From Linnemannia schmuckeri (Eukaryota; Mortierellomycota; Mortierellomycetes; Mortierellales; Mortierellaceae), in the NCBI GenBank assembly GCA_029449235.1, contig JANATG010000017.1:140001-204000 (forward strand): a DNA stretch of 64,000 nt, in the 5' to 3' direction. Under the pieces are notes generated by a model, which had not been told where the DNA came from, made no database searches, and worked only from the letters and a program-made list of their open reading frames with translations. Shown in pieces: positions 50,055 through 60,226 of this stretch. Made by a program: the position numbers and the translations under genes. Positions within the stretch are counted from its first letter, which is position 1, and each line of letters opens with the position of its first letter.

Positions 50055-50110
50055 TTAACAGCGGCCGCAACCAAGCGTTCATAACGCCATTACTCTTTGC
50101 GCCTTCCTCA
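50055..50110 (+). pseudogene. 28S rRNA relic (copy D)
   Basis: CAACCAAGCGTTCATAACGC then CATTACTCTTTGCGCC aligns with 28S CAGCCAAGCGTTCATAGCGA then CGTTGCTTTTTGATCC. Diverged. Confidence 0.55.
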
Positions 50111-50352
50111 GAATACAACATGGCGTTCTTGATGCTCTGTTCAATCGCTATTTTAAAATATTAAAGGCATTTGTAATAACACCAAATTACATTGAACTAA
50201 TTGTGCGATTATCTTTTTATTCACAAGCTGACCCTCTTGTTGCTAGGTGAGGTTTGCCGTTTCCTGGTGTGACTATTGCGTGATGATATTTCGTCCCGCA
50301 TCCGCGCCCAAAGCCACACCAGCTTCCCGAACAGCGATTTTGCATCCTCCTG

Positions 50353-51249
50353 CTATTTACCCTCAAAATTCAACTTCTCTGGGAGCTTACTCATCTTGTA
50401 TGACACTGACTCGTTCTCATTCAACGTACACTCGACAAACAACCACTCGCATCCTTCTGTAACAATCCCATACGACTTCATATCTTCCTCATCTCCATCA
50501 ACTTCATACACTTCGCGTTTGCGCTTCTTCGCAACCAACGCCGACTCCAGCTGCACAATGTTCTGAGCGAGATCTTGCCGAAAATCATCTCTCTTCACTT
50601 CCGTCACACTAAGGGTATAAGACTGATTCTTTATCGAGTGCACCGAGAAATTCAATGGTCCGTGTCCTCGCGGTCCGCTGAGATCTCGTTGCGCCTCAAG
50701 ATAAAGGTCATCGTCAAATAACCTCGTTGCTGCAACCATAAAAGACTACACGACCATCGACTTTGTGGCTTCATTCGCTCCAAAAAGCTTCAGCGCACGT
50801 ACTCTGGCTCCGACCTCCCTAATAACAACATCCACCATCTCCTTCTGCAAATCCGTCTCCATTGGTGCCACTTGGATCCCTTCAAGAGGCGTCAAACCTC
50901 CAAAACTCGGTTCGAGATTAGAGGTGATGTTAAACTCCGCACAGACATCCTTGAACGTCGACGCAGAATATTTCTTCGACGGAGTCGCCAGTGAGATGGT
51001 CCACTTGAACTTGGGTCCAGACTTCAGCATCGTCCTGCATGTCGTTTTGGCGACTCGTAGGGGCTTTCGCAGGCACTCGTCGTTAATAATAGTCTCTGCC
51101 TTGGCATGTCTATTATTGCAGAGATAAATCTCCAAGTAGTCGTCATGGGCATAATGAGAGTCGTACTTGTAGAGATGCAACTTGAGATCCTCCAGAGTGG
51201 CCGTCTCGACCTCAACCGTCCAATTAAACGCGAACTTTTCTCGGGCCAA
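50353..51249 (-). pseudogene. Broken gene of unrecognised family (in-frame nonsense)
   Basis: One reading frame from about 51258 to 50353 is interrupted by a single TAG at 50746-50748; six bases later it continues with an ATG in the same frame. Upstream, the frame has no ATG and meets a TGA, while a start-like ATG at 51341 lies in another frame. The protein would begin FAFNWTVEVETATLEDLKL and contain YLEIYLCNNRHAKAET, FKWTISLATPSKKYSA and a Lys-Arg motif KKRKRE. No domain recognised. Likely a decayed gene of a multicopy family. Confidence 0.55.
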
Positions 51250-51258
51250 ATGGAAATA

Positions 51259-52271
51259 TCAATGCCTATTGGTTTAAAAAAGAATGTATCATTAAGAACA
51301 GCACAATGACCCGGCGACCTCACATTGTCACATAAAACCATAGTTGCATACTGATAGATGAGTCTAAAATTTCAGCTTGGAATTGTTTCAACTCGGACAG
51401 CTCTTGGACCAGCTCAGCAACTTCCGGCGGAAGAGAGAGTGATGTTGTGTACGTGCACAACATGTGTGAGATGTTTAGCAGTTGCTAGTCGCAGCAGCTG
51501 CATGTTTACTCACGTGAAAGGAGGGACATATAAATCACGAGCAACCAGAAATAAAGAGGATACGTCTCTGTCCAGCTCAACTCTATTTCCACTACATACA
51601 CACATGTCCACTATACGTTCACTCTCACCCTCTCTCTTTCTACCTACGTTCATACAACACCCACGACTGCAATGTTGCTCCTTTATACTATATTTTTTGA
51701 ATAAGCAGTCGCATGTGTCATAGGTATGGTTGAGCATGGCACATGGGCTTTCAGCGTTTTTCTTACTCCTTCTCTATCCTTCCTTTATCACTTCACTCGA
51801 TCTTTTGATGAACAAAGAACGGATGCCATAATGTGGCTGCTGGCTATGTATTAGAGGGTTCCAGTTTGATGATCAAGCTAAGTGTGCACTTGTTAAGCCC
51901 GGATCAATGATAGAGCGTGTACCAATGAGATTCCTCTTGGCATATTCTTGTTTTGGGTTAGTATCGACTTGGCAGGCGGGACAAGAGGGAATGTTTCTTA
52001 CTAGACATAGGACGCACTACCTGCAGTTCGGTATGGGATTTGAGCTCGCGACCTACTGGTTGAGGCGGCGCTCTTGGTGCCGTGATTTTGGAGTGGCTTA
52101 GCTCCTGATGAACATTTGGATATTTTTTACGCGCTTGCCGAGGACACTTAAATAATCCTAAATGAGGTTTAGATATATTGTAAACAAATGTTATCACGTG
52201 ACAATACTTCTTGAGTTACCCTTCAACCTCATTACACCACTCTTTTCATAACCTTCCCATCATCCCCCTCA
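51259..52271. other. Gene-free stretch with a possible tRNA-like relic
   Basis: No gene. On the minus strand around 52024-52090 the phrases AGAGCGCCGCCTCAACC and GGTCGCGAGCTCAAATCCC resemble tRNA D-anticodon and T-arm (B box) sequence, but the stems do not pair, so at most a tRNA-derived SINE head. Confidence 0.35.
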
Positions 52272-55200
52272 ATGAACCAGGTATTGACTGTACCGTGAAA
52301 ACTTGGAATGACGCGTTACATTCGGTCTATGACATTGTCTAACCTTTGCATTCATCCTATTAGTATACGGACACTTTTGACGAAGAGACAGAAACGGAAT
52401 CCGAGGAGGAATTGATTGATCCACGTAAGGTGCGTGTTATCCTTTATTACTAGTAAATCTTTATTTAGACAAACAAGTTCATACCAACACTTTTTTTTCC
52501 GGCTACCTTAGGTTCGCAGAATAACTGCCTTAGCAGCGAAGAGTCCACTACATGAGCAAGGACATAGTGGTCCATCATCCATCGATGGAGAAAGGGTGCA
52601 TGCTCTCGGTTCGTTGATGAAGGTATATTTTTGAATGCAGAGTTATTGTTGTTTGTTTTTCGCTCTACACACTGTTCCTAAACTCGCGTTACACTCCTAT
52701 TAGACGCTGCCCATTGATGTTGCTTCTCTCGATCCTGCTCCCCTTGGTGTCGCCATCTCTGACGAGGATGGCCTGATTGCGGTCCAAGAGACTATTACAA
52801 ATGCTTTTGAGGACTTTCAAGATGACTTGCCGCCCGTAGACGCCGACCAGGACGAGGCAGGAGACCAGGGTGATGCAGAAGACGAATTTGAAGGAGAGGC
52901 AAGCAACGCTGAGACTGCAAAGCATGACGAGGTAAGAGCGATCATAAATATAGATGAGTGTTTTTTATAAATCGCGCTTTTTGCAACATGAACTAACAAG
53001 TGTGCTTTTGTAATACGTCTTGTAGGCATGGGAGCGCAAGCTGGAAGCAGCCAGACAAATGAAACGGATGAAGGAATGGTACTCCACCCGGGCCCATATT
53101 TTTGCGGACGAGCGTATTGCAGCTGCTGCCAGGGTCCTCTCAATTGACATTGACAAGCGAATTGATGAGTTTGCTGTGTGGGAGAACGGTAGACAAGAGC
53201 TCCGATTAAGGTTCCATATTCTCGAAGCCGACCTTGAAGACTGGCGACGCAATCACGAGCAGTTCCTTGGGATCGAATTCACCTTCCAGAAAACGTACAA
53301 GTACACAGGCAGGAGCGCAATGTGGCATGGAAATGTACAGATGGACCATTTTAGATGCCATCGATATGGGACACCCAACAGAAAGCCAAATACAGGGCAA
53401 AATTCAGTCCAGGGTAATGCAGTGGGAGAAGAGGATGCAAACAGCAGACGGATTGCACTGGACGAGGAGGTTGAGGAAGGAGTCGGCTATGGCGAAGCAG
53501 CAACAACGGCGAAAAGGAAACGAGCTCGCACAACCAAACGGTCCAGCATAAAAGTAGGATGCCACTCAAGGCTGGCTTGTCTACTACTTGACAAACATCG
53601 ACCTAATGGCTCGCCAGTTCGTGTGTACTGTATCACTTACACCTACCAGCACAACCATGTCGTAGCCAAGGAGGATGAGCTCGGTACCCGATATCTGTCG
53701 CAGGAGCAGAAGGATAGAATTATGCGGTTGTTGCGGGAAGGATCTCCAGTATCGGTGGTATTGCAACGCCTGAAGGCCAATGCTTCAAAGCTAGCCCAGC
53801 ACGGAAAGACCAGAATCTTTCGAGATGACATCATCACGTACGAGGATGTCTACAACGTCCACCATAAAATCACGACGCAGGAGATCCACAAAGACACGGA
53901 TCCAGAATTCTCAGCCCATAAGTGGATGAGGGAACTGGAGAATCAAGGGTTTTATACCTGCCATGAAGCGGGTGTATTCTATGGTTTCTCGTCACCCTGG
54001 CAATTGATGCAGCTCCGGGACTATGGGAAGATCTTTTGCTTCGATGGAACTCACAATGTTTATGGGTATGTGTTTTTTTTTCCCGATTGTTTGATGTTCT
54101 AGTGTTAGAAAACATCGGTGTTAATCCTATACTCCTCGTGTTTGCATGTAAATAGCGACAAAACACAGCTGTATACGATCGTCGTCAGAAATGGAGAGAC
54201 AAGTTTCGGTATACCTGTTGCTTTCTTACTTACAAGATCTACCGATGCATCCGTTTTCAGGAAGTGGCTAAGCGGACTCAAGAAAAGGATGTGGGAAGAC
54301 TTCCGCATTGCATACCAGCCTGACGCTGTAGTCACCGATCAAGGAAATGTCGAGATCCTTGCCATTCGAGCAGCATTCCCAATGGTCAAGATTCAATATT
54401 GCGCGTGGCATGTTTTACGTGTATGGGAGCGACGATTGACCTATACCATGTTAGGGATCGACATGGCGCTTTCACCTGAGCAGCGAGCAAATGAGCGAGA
54501 CCAGGTACTGCATCATGCTTTTTAATATGCTCAAGCTATTATCAGCCATTCTACTTTGGCTTACACTGCCACTTTTACATATTTTACATAGGTTCGCCAC
54601 GCACTCCACAAGATTCTTTATACACCCGACAAGGATGAGGCTCTTGCCTTGCTTACGACCTTCCAGCAGGAGAACCACCACCGTGCGGAGATGCTGCAGT
54701 TCTTGGACAAGAATTACTTCAAGGAAACTGACCGTCAACGCTGGATGATTTGCTTTCGCGAGAATATCGCCTGCGCTGCTATTGATACTAACAATTATGT
54801 CGAGTCGTGGCACAACGCGCTAAAGATGTATTTCCTCAAAGACAAGCAGAAGAGGCGCGCGGATACGGTGGTCTATACTCTGGTCAAGTCCGTTATCCCC
54901 TTTTACCAATATAAACTGGCATCTGGGCGGCTTCAAGTAGGAAGAATGAACCCTGTCCAACGAGCCGCTGCGGATGGAAGGATCAAAGCCGAGACGTACA
55001 TTTCCCAGCACCGATCAAAAGGGTATGCTGGACAGTTTGTTTTCCCGTCTTATGATCCAACAACCATCAAAGTACCTTCCTTCCAAGATGATCCTAGTGC
55101 CGAACCGCGGTTGTATGAGTTGCGACTCGATTTCAGCCGGGTCAGGGACATTGGAGAGATCATTCACTGCGAGTGTCCCCAGTTCCGTCGGTCAAAGACC

Positions 55201-55527
55201 TGCTGCAAGCACATTGCGTTGATGATCATTGAGAGGGAGCCAATCACTTTCTACCACTCTCCAGCGCAGTGGACGCAGCAAGATATTACCCCGGCTCACA
55301 TAGAGGCTAATGATGCTCAAGCTGGCCCGTTGACGTTCTTACCCATATCAAGTGCAGAAGTAGACAAGGCTTCATGTAGCGACCTTATTCAGCGCTTACA
55401 CAGACTTGATCTAGATGAGAAACATGAAGCTTGCCTCAGGGATTTGGTTGAGCGATGGGAAACTGAATGCCCAAGGAAAGAAGTAGATAACTGGAGGAGA
55501 AAACGAGATAGACAACAAAAGTATTAA
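52272..55527 (+). CDS. MULE transposase, seven exons
   Basis: Exons 52272-52280, 52364-52429, 52512-52622, 52704-52931, 53026-54065, 54156-54504 and 54592-55527 all join in frame to about 912 aa. The first four encode an acidic N-terminus. Exon 5 has a zinc-ribbon-like DNA-binding region and ends in CFDGTHNVYG, the first catalytic Asp. Exon 6 has VVTDQGNVEILAIRAAFP (second Asp) and IQYCAWHVLRVWERRL. Exon 7 has NNYVESWHNALK (Glu) and a SWIM zinc finger CECPQFRRSKTCCKH. Mutator-like transposase with all catalytic residues. Its TIRs were not found. Confidence 0.88.
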
Positions 55528-56440
55528 CAACATAAACATATTTTATATTACAAAGCATAATTCATTTCTCTCCCTCATCTTTTCCCTCATCTTTTCCCTC
55601 ATCTTTTCCCTCTTCTTTCACTCTCTCTTCACTCTCTCTTCGCTCTTCATTTAAGCGAGCGCTACAGATAAAGGAAGCCTACAGTATGAAAGTGAGTAAA
55701 ATATACATAAAACCAAATCTTTTCAATATGCGATTACTAACTTTTTCATTTACTACATCAAATTACACATATTCTTCCTCCTGAAGACCTTTTTAAAGCA
55801 TCTTGATCCATGACTATCATTCAGATAGGAAGTATATACAAAATAATTCGACTTTAGCAGTTAGAATCATATGGTTTTCCACCTAGAAGGATTTTTAAGG
55901 CGGTGGAGATTTGCGTTCATCATTTTCTCAGTCATTTTTCAATGAATCCTTTTGAAAACTACACTGGCGGAATCCAGAGATCCAGTGCTAAAAATCTGTA
56001 TTAATAGACAAGAGTCAAAAACGACTTTTTTCAAGTCGAAAAAACGAAAGTATAGAAAGCAACTACAATAATTTTTAAATGTTGTCTAGGCAATCTTTCA
56101 CGCGTCTCTACCCCATCATTTGACCATTTTAGAGTCAGATATTTTCTTTTCTTTATGAAAACTACATAGCCAAATGCACAAGAACTTCCTCTACAATAAC
56201 CTATTAGTGCACACCGGTGAGAAACGTCTCTTTATGGCACTTTCTTAAGAGCATAGTGCCATGATGACCCCCATCCAACTTGAATAGATCAACCTATGCA
56301 GGGATCGAATGTGATTGGCCCATCTAGTCCTATAGGTCATGGTTAAAGATTTAGGTGGCACGTGGTTTATGGACTGCTAAAATAATTTATTTTGGCTACC
56401 TTCCCTCACTCTAAGCCCCATTTGGGATTTATTAGACATA
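55528..56440. other. Gene-free AT-rich spacer
   Basis: A short CTCATCTTTTCC / TCTCTTCAC simple repeat lies at 55570-55650. Nothing else supported. Confidence 0.5.
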
Positions 56441-56597
56441 TTAGACAAATTGAGGACTATGAAATTTTCACAGTGTGAGGCAGTGCAGAGGTGTTTTATT
56501 TTGCAAAGGTTTACAGTGTCATTCAAAAGAAGAAGGGCTCATCGTATATACTATGTTTATGAGATGCATTCATTCATCCATTCACGCACACTTCAAC

Positions 56598-57692
56598 ATG
56601 GCCGCATTGGTTGCAATAAACGGGATCCTTATCAACGCCATCGCTCGCGACCTAATTCAGTACGATGACGAGCCCAACACTGAAGATGAGGACGACAACG
56701 ACCCGGATGCCGACAGCATTCCACATACCATCTTTCTTCCCGGTCTTCTGTTTGACTTAAACACCTTGACGCCAAAAAGATGTATCCAACAGTTCCGTTT
56801 CCGACCACGTCATTTACACCTGCTCTGCGACCTCCTTCTACTTCCTGGCTTTGTCAAAACCGAAAAAAGGGATTGCTCTCCTGCCATAGAGGCTCTGTGC
56901 CTTACGCTTTTCCGTCTGTCTAATCCATGCACGCTCAATCGAATGCAGTTAATCTTCCATCGCGATACTGCCGCTCTTACGAGGATCATTCGAGCTACAA
57001 TCTGCTTCTTGTCGACTCGCTGGGCCGATGTTCTTCATTGGGATGTCAACCGTCTCACCAATGCCAAGTTGGAGGAATATTGTGGAGCTGTCGGCGCCAA
57101 TGCTGCTCATCGTTCTGTGTTCGGCTTCATTGATGGGACTGTCCGGAAAATCTGCCGACCATCCTTTGCACAAAGATCCATGTACAACGGCCACAAATGC
57201 TTCCATGCTCTGAAGTACCAAGCTGTAGTAGCTCCCGACGGCATCATCATTCACATCAGCAACGCAGTACGAGGGAATGTTCACGACTTAACTATTTTCG
57301 ACGGATCACGACTACCCGGTCTTCTACAAGAACATGCCTGGTCCCAGGACGGTAGACGGCGACTTGCTCTTTACGGGGACCCTGCTTATAGACTTGGCGC
57401 TCACATCCTTCGGCCTTACCATTCTCATGTACTGATGCCATCCTGGCAACGAGTTTTCAACAGGAATATGGCCAAGCAACGCGTTGTTATCGAATGGGCA
57501 CTGGGCAAAGTCGTTCGGTATTTTGCAGCAATGGATTTTGCTCCAAATCAAAGAGTCCTTGCTACTCCTTTAGCTCATCACTTCAAAGTAGCGGTTCTTT
57601 TTACCAATCTCCATACATGTTTCTATGGCTCGCAAACAGGAAAACGTTTTCACTTTGATAGTCCAACAGCAGTAGAGTATTTAAGTATTTAA
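56598..57692 (+). CDS. PIF/Harbinger transposase (element 2)
   Basis: 364 aa from the ATG at 56598 (MAALVAINGIL), intact. DDE_Tnp_4 core: GFIDGTVRKICRP (Asp), GNVHDLTIFDGSR, LALYGDPAYRLG (Asp), KQRVVIEWALGKVVRYF (Glu). An HTH-like N-terminal part contains a run of acidic residues. It differs strongly from the transposase at 18146-19390, so the two elements are distinct lineages. Convergent with its accessory gene, 14 bases between stops. Confidence 0.9.
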   Translation: MAALVAINGILINAIARDLIQYDDEPNTEDEDDNDPDADSIPHTIFLPGLLFDLNTLTPKRCIQQFRFRPRHLHLLCDLLLLPGFVKTEKRDCSPAIEALCLTLFRLSNPCTLNRMQLIFHRDTAALTRIIRATICFLSTRWADVLHWDVNRLTNAKLEEYCGAVGANAAHRSVFGFIDGTVRKICRPSFAQRSMYNGHKCFHALKYQAVVAPDGIIIHISNAVRGNVHDLTIFDGSRLPGLLQEHAWSQDGRRRLALYGDPAYRLGAHILRPYHSHVLMPSWQRVFNRNMAKQRVVIEWALGKVVRYFAAMDFAPNQRVLATPLAHHFKVAVLFTNLHTCFYGSQTGKRFHFDSPTAVEYLSI

Positions 57693-57706
57693 AATAAAAT
57701 AAAGCT

Positions 57707-58777
57707 TTAATTAGTTTTTGGGTCTTTCTTTTGGTGCAGGTCGACAAGTAACTGAGCGAGAAGCTGGTTGGTTGCTGCCTGCTGTCTGTACAATTCCATG
57801 ACCTCCTTGTGCCGATGTTCTTCCGCTTCGCGTTGTCGATCATCTCTCTCTTTTTCTCGGTGCTGTAACTGGACCAACTTCTCTCGTTCCCATTCCAGCT
57901 GTCGATCCTCCCTATCTCGCTCTCGAGCAACAACACGTGCCTCCTTCTCTCGTTCCAATACCTCTTTTCTCTCAGCAGTTGTTTTCCGAAACTCCATTTG
58001 TTCCTTCTGCAAAGCTAGCTGTTGAGCCAAAAGATCCGTCTGCCCCTTGACGTGATCCACCGCGTCCTGTTGATGTTTGCTAATGCTTTGCAGTGTGAAG
58101 CGTCGTTTGCTGTACTTGGTGGATGTCGCGACGGATGTAGAACTAGACTCTGAGTCGGAGCCTCCGCCATTGCGTGTCCTAACAGAAAGAGACTCTGCTG
58201 AATCAAGAAGAAGTTGACCTAGGCGCCTGTCTTCTGCTTGAGCCTCCAACTGTCGGGTCCTCTCCTGTCTGGCGTCTGCCACGGCTTCTGCTCCGGCTGT
58301 CTTGATGGCATTGAGCTCTTTCATCAGACGACGTCGTTCTGTCTCTTGAGGGGCAATGCCGGTCGCGGTCAGCAAGGAAGCCTCATAAGCTTTCTGCTCG
58401 TTGAAGAGTCGATCCCAAGCAAGCTTGCATGACCGAATCTTGACGTTGGTGAAAAAAGGTGATGTAGGGCGCTCGACTCTGTCTGTTTCGTGAAGATAAT
58501 CAACAAGCTTGTTCCAGGCGTCTGTTCCGGTTCCATGAGGGGCCACAAACGGACGATGCAGAGCCAGTCCTCGGAGAAGAATCAACTCTTGAATGGACTC
58601 TTTGCGAAAGTCAAAACGAGTAGCAGGCACAGCAAGTAGTGGGGTAAGCGATGTGGCAAGCGGTGGCGCGTTAGGTGGAGCATCAGCTGGTGTAGGTGGT
58701 CGTGCAACAGCTGAATAAGTGGGAGGTTCATCTGCAGGAGTGGGAGGGAGGGAAGAAATAGCCGATGAGGCGTTCAT
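57707..58777 (-). CDS. PIF/Harbinger accessory Myb/trihelix-like protein (element 2)
   Basis: 356 aa, ATG at 58777. The N-terminus is Pro-rich. Residues about 60-150 look like a Myb/SANT or trihelix DNA-binding domain (ELILLRGLALHRPF, WNKLVDYLHETDRV, VKIRSCKLAWDRLF). The second half is a long charged coiled coil rich in Glu/Arg/Gln (REKEARVVARERDREDRQ). Such proteins bind the TIRs and help import the transposase in this superfamily. Confidence 0.8.
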   Translation of the reverse strand: MNASSAISSLPPTPADEPPTYSAVARPPTPADAPPNAPPLATSLTPLLAVPATRFDFRKESIQELILLRGLALHRPFVAPHGTGTDAWNKLVDYLHETDRVERPTSPFFTNVKIRSCKLAWDRLFNEQKAYEASLLTATGIAPQETERRRLMKELNAIKTAGAEAVADARQERTRQLEAQAEDRRLGQLLLDSAESLSVRTRNGGGSDSESSSTSVATSTKYSKRRFTLQSISKHQQDAVDHVKGQTDLLAQQLALQKEQMEFRKTTAERKEVLEREKEARVVARERDREDRQLEWEREKLVQLQHREKERDDRQREAEEHRHKEVMELYRQQAATNQLLAQLLVDLHQKKDPKTN

Positions 58778-59219
58778 TGTTTTAGCAAGGTGAAGTGTGT
58801 TGTTGTTTTTTAAGAGAAGAGGTGGAATCGAGCCTTATGAACATTTGAGGCCATCTTCACAGCTTATGAACATTTCTGTGAAAATTTCACTGAAATGTTC
58901 ATTGTGGCTTAGCTCCACCTCCTTATCTGAAAATCATGTGATCTGCACTGCCTCACACTGTGAAAATTTCATAGTCCTCAATTTGTCTATTAAGTGTACC
59001 CGCGCTTGCCTGTAACTATCTCAAAGACACCATTCTTTCCATTGTCTACGGTGCCATGTCCATATGTGTGTGACTTCATTTTATTTTTTGAACCGACGAA
59101 AACTAACTAGAAAAAAAAAAAAAAATAAAAGGCTATGGATCCCTCCACCGGAAAATGCTCCTCACTTCTTTTTTCGTCGCTCTTCAGGAACTCATCCACA
59201 GCTTCGATTCCTTCCCTTC

Positions 59220-60170
59220 ATGAGCGACAATACCGACAATCATGTACCTCTTTCCCTCTCTTCTTTCTCTCCAGAGGAGCTGGCCAATCTCAAAGCTCTT
59301 CTCGCTTCCCAACAATCCCTTACCACTGTGGAGCTTCCCCGTACCAAACAACTTATCATTACTGATCAGGCCAAGGATTTCATTCCTTCCATCTCCGGTG
59401 AGCATTTTTTCTTTCCCCCAGAGGATCCAGAAGACGACACCATCTCACCCAAGGACCTCCTTTTCGACAAGAATCCTCTTCAGCAATACACTGCTCCCAG
59501 TTGGGATCTTCCATTCCCAGTCGATCGTTCCTCGCCCTATCACCACTTTGAGCAAGCTCTCGTCAAGATCATCGAACGTCAGGCCTATTCCACTCGGCCG
59601 CTCGACGACTTCGCAGTTGACTTCTTGGCAAGAGTCACAGATCCGACGGCGCTCCAAACAGTGTCGGAGTTTCTTCAGATCATGCGCAGTCAACTGGCCA
59701 TCAATGCCAGAGAAATTCAGGAGCTGCGCATCAACAATTATTTGCGAGCAAAAGGTCTCCAGCCCGTTCCTGAGAAGAAAAAAGGCGTCAGCACCTCACA
59801 GGAGACCATCAAAGCCAGTATCAAAGAGGCGCAGGAATACGCCAAAGCCTTACCATCCAAGAAACCCGAAGGAGGATCGGGTCGAGGAGGCAGAGGCGGT
59901 CGTGGCGGCGGCCGTGGTTGGGGTAGCGGCAACTTCCACTCCGCTCAACAGCAGCAACAACGACCCCAATATCAACAGCAGTACCAGCAGGCCCAGTACC
60001 AACAATACTCTCCTGCATATCAAACAGCGCCCCCGTATCAACAACAACAACCTTTTGGTTTCTCACCCCAAGAGTACAATAACTTTAGTAGCAACGGACA
60101 GTATCCGTCACAGGGTTTTCCCAAGAGCAACCGCGGACGGGGTCGCGGCCGAGGACAGAGCTCCCAGTAG
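59220..60170 (+). CDS. DIRS-B gag-like protein
   Basis: 316 aa from the ATG at 59220 (MSDNTDNHVPL). A helical core is followed by an RGG-like stretch (GRGGRGGRGGGRGWGSG), a Gln/Tyr-rich low-complexity segment and a terminal RGRGRG, all suited to RNA binding. Same length as the DIRS-A gag but little shared sequence beyond general style. Confidence 0.75.
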   Translation: MSDNTDNHVPLSLSSFSPEELANLKALLASQQSLTTVELPRTKQLIITDQAKDFIPSISGEHFFFPPEDPEDDTISPKDLLFDKNPLQQYTAPSWDLPFPVDRSSPYHHFEQALVKIIERQAYSTRPLDDFAVDFLARVTDPTALQTVSEFLQIMRSQLAINAREIQELRINNYLRAKGLQPVPEKKKGVSTSQETIKASIKEAQEYAKALPSKKPEGGSGRGGRGGRGGGRGWGSGNFHSAQQQQQRPQYQQQYQQAQYQQYSPAYQTAPPYQQQQPFGFSPQEYNNFSSNGQYPSQGFPKSNRGRGRGRGQSSQ

Positions 60171-60226
60171 GTGGTCGACTACAACATTTTCTACCAGAGT
60201 GGCGCCGACTAACAGACGACCACTGG

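Larger units (their letters stand above)
56440..58993 (+). mobile_element. PIF/Harbinger element 2 with terminal inverted repeats
   Basis: About 43-bp TIRs: AGACAAATTGAGGACTATGA onward from about 56445, and its complement ending AATTTGTCT at about 58990, near perfect. ATT flanks each end, a candidate 3-bp target duplication. Holds two intact convergent genes. Confidence 0.85.

Noticed and set aside
52024..52090. tRNA gene on the minus strand
   Set aside because: B-box-like sequence is present but the T and anticodon stems do not pair; at most a tRNA-derived relic.
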